Shown: positions 5,502 to 5,898 of the stretch, in pieces
Position numbering within the stretch: the stretch's first letter is position 1
Layout: each line of letters begins with the position of its first letter
Assembly (NCBI GenBank): GCA_051873875.1
Contig: JBJEFI010000136.1
Span: 1 to 5,898, forward strand
Reading direction: 5' to 3'
Origin: JBJEFI01 sp051873875
GTDB lineage: Bacteria; Bacillota; Bacilli; Bacillales; Bacillaceae_G
DNA: 5,898 nt
The notes under the pieces: generated by a model
Told to the model about the DNA's origin: nothing
Seen by the model: the letters and a program-made list of their open reading frames with translations, nothing else
The model's database searches: none
Position numbers and translations under genes: made by a program

Positions 5502-5898
5502 TATTCTCCTGTGTTAGCAAAATGGCTAATACGTTCTCCTATCTCGTCACGTACACGTTGGAAAAATGCCCATTTTTCTTCTGTTCCTTCTGCTTTAGCT
5601 GGATCATCAAATCCCCAATGTACTCTTTCTTTATGTAGTGGCGTAGCTGGGCATACATCATTAGCATGACCACATAAAAATTACAACTAAATCTGCTCTT
5701 TCCAATAAATCACGATCTATAACATCTGAAGTTTGATCAGAAATATCAATGTTAACTTCTTCCATTTCTTTCACTGCATTTGGATTTACACCATGAGCCT
5801 CAATACCAGCAGAATATACTTCCCAATTATCATTTAAATAATGTTTTCCCAAGCCTCAGCCATTTGACTACGGCATGAATTTCCTGTACATAGAAAAT
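5501..5898 (-). pseudogene. arsC: Thioredoxin-coupled arsenate reductase ArsC, disrupted by two frameshifts and cut by the window edge
   Basis: The low-molecular-weight phosphatase-type ArsC reduces arsenate to arsenite with electrons from thioredoxin. Three consecutive pieces together cover nearly the whole of a protein of about 139 residues. Piece 1 (5896 to about 5849) reads FLCTGNSCRSQMAEAW, the P-loop with nucleophile Cys10. Piece 2 (about 5852-5676) reads GKHYLNDNWEVYSAGIEAHG through SDVIDRDLLERADLVV. Piece 3 (5674-5501) reads CGHANDVCPATPLHKERVHW, then GFDDPAKAEGTEEKWAFF to the end, with Cys82 and Cys89 both present. One base is missing in the G run at 5848-5850 (TTGGGAAAA where TTGGGGAAAA is expected), and one extra T lies in the run at 5676-5680. 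The shifts cancel, so pieces 1 and 3 share a frame, but piece 1 meets a TAA soon after the break. No other decay is visible, so sequencing error is a real alternative to a true pseudogene. The first seven or so residues lie beyond the right edge. The rest of the ars operon would also lie there. Confidence 0.88.

Noticed and set aside
5661..5852. A free-standing 63-residue gene starting at the TTG at 5852, or programmed frameshifting in arsC
   Set aside because: The sequence is the middle of ArsC, with the P-loop before it and Cys82/Cys89 after it in another frame. Neither break has the slippery heptamer and stimulating structure of programmed sites, and ArsC is not known to use frameshifting.

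Overview
The window is AT-rich and every supportable gene is on the minus strand. Shine-Dalgarno sites are strong (AAAGGAG, AGGGGG, GGGGGA) and one start is TTG. Gene content (a GerN/NapA-type antiporter, a thioredoxin-type arsenate reductase, a TetR regulator) points to a low-GC Gram-positive of the Bacillaceae/Planococcaceae kind, possibly Lysinibacillus-like. That placement is inferred from style and family resemblance only.

Read in the direction of transcription (right to left), the layout is as follows. (1) 5501-5898: arsC, a thioredoxin-coupled arsenate reductase that runs off the right edge. It is broken by two single-base indels in homopolymer runs that cancel each other. (2) 5140-5500: a gene-poor spacer with a palindrome-rich patch, two very short doubtful ORFs, a TATAAT box and a hairpin with a T-rich tail just before the next gene. 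(3) 3988-5139: a complete CPA2 Na+(K+)/H+ antiporter, closed by a strong terminator at 3930-3970. (4) 2443-3744 and 1768-2385: a membrane-anchored Asp-box (BNR) repeat protein followed 57 bases later by a divergent HAM1/RdgB-type nucleotide pyrophosphatase. They probably form one transcript ending at the hairpin at 1730-1762. (5) 941-1585 and 3-896: a TetR-family repressor and a class I SAM methyltransferase of the LCMT-like family. They look like a two-gene operon behind a promoter whose -10 box is embedded in a near-perfect 27-base palindrome, probably the repressor's own operator.

The units appear functionally independent: detoxification (arsC), ion homeostasis (antiporter), a surface propeller protein plus nucleotide-pool enzyme, and a self-regulated methyltransferase unit. 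I see no mobile element, CRISPR array, rRNA or intact tRNA, and no convincing new multi-gene system. The points most worth following are the disrupted arsC, the three-copy operator of the TetR gene, the terminator-like hairpin in the antiporter leader, and the HAM1 homologue lacking the usual C-terminal motifs.
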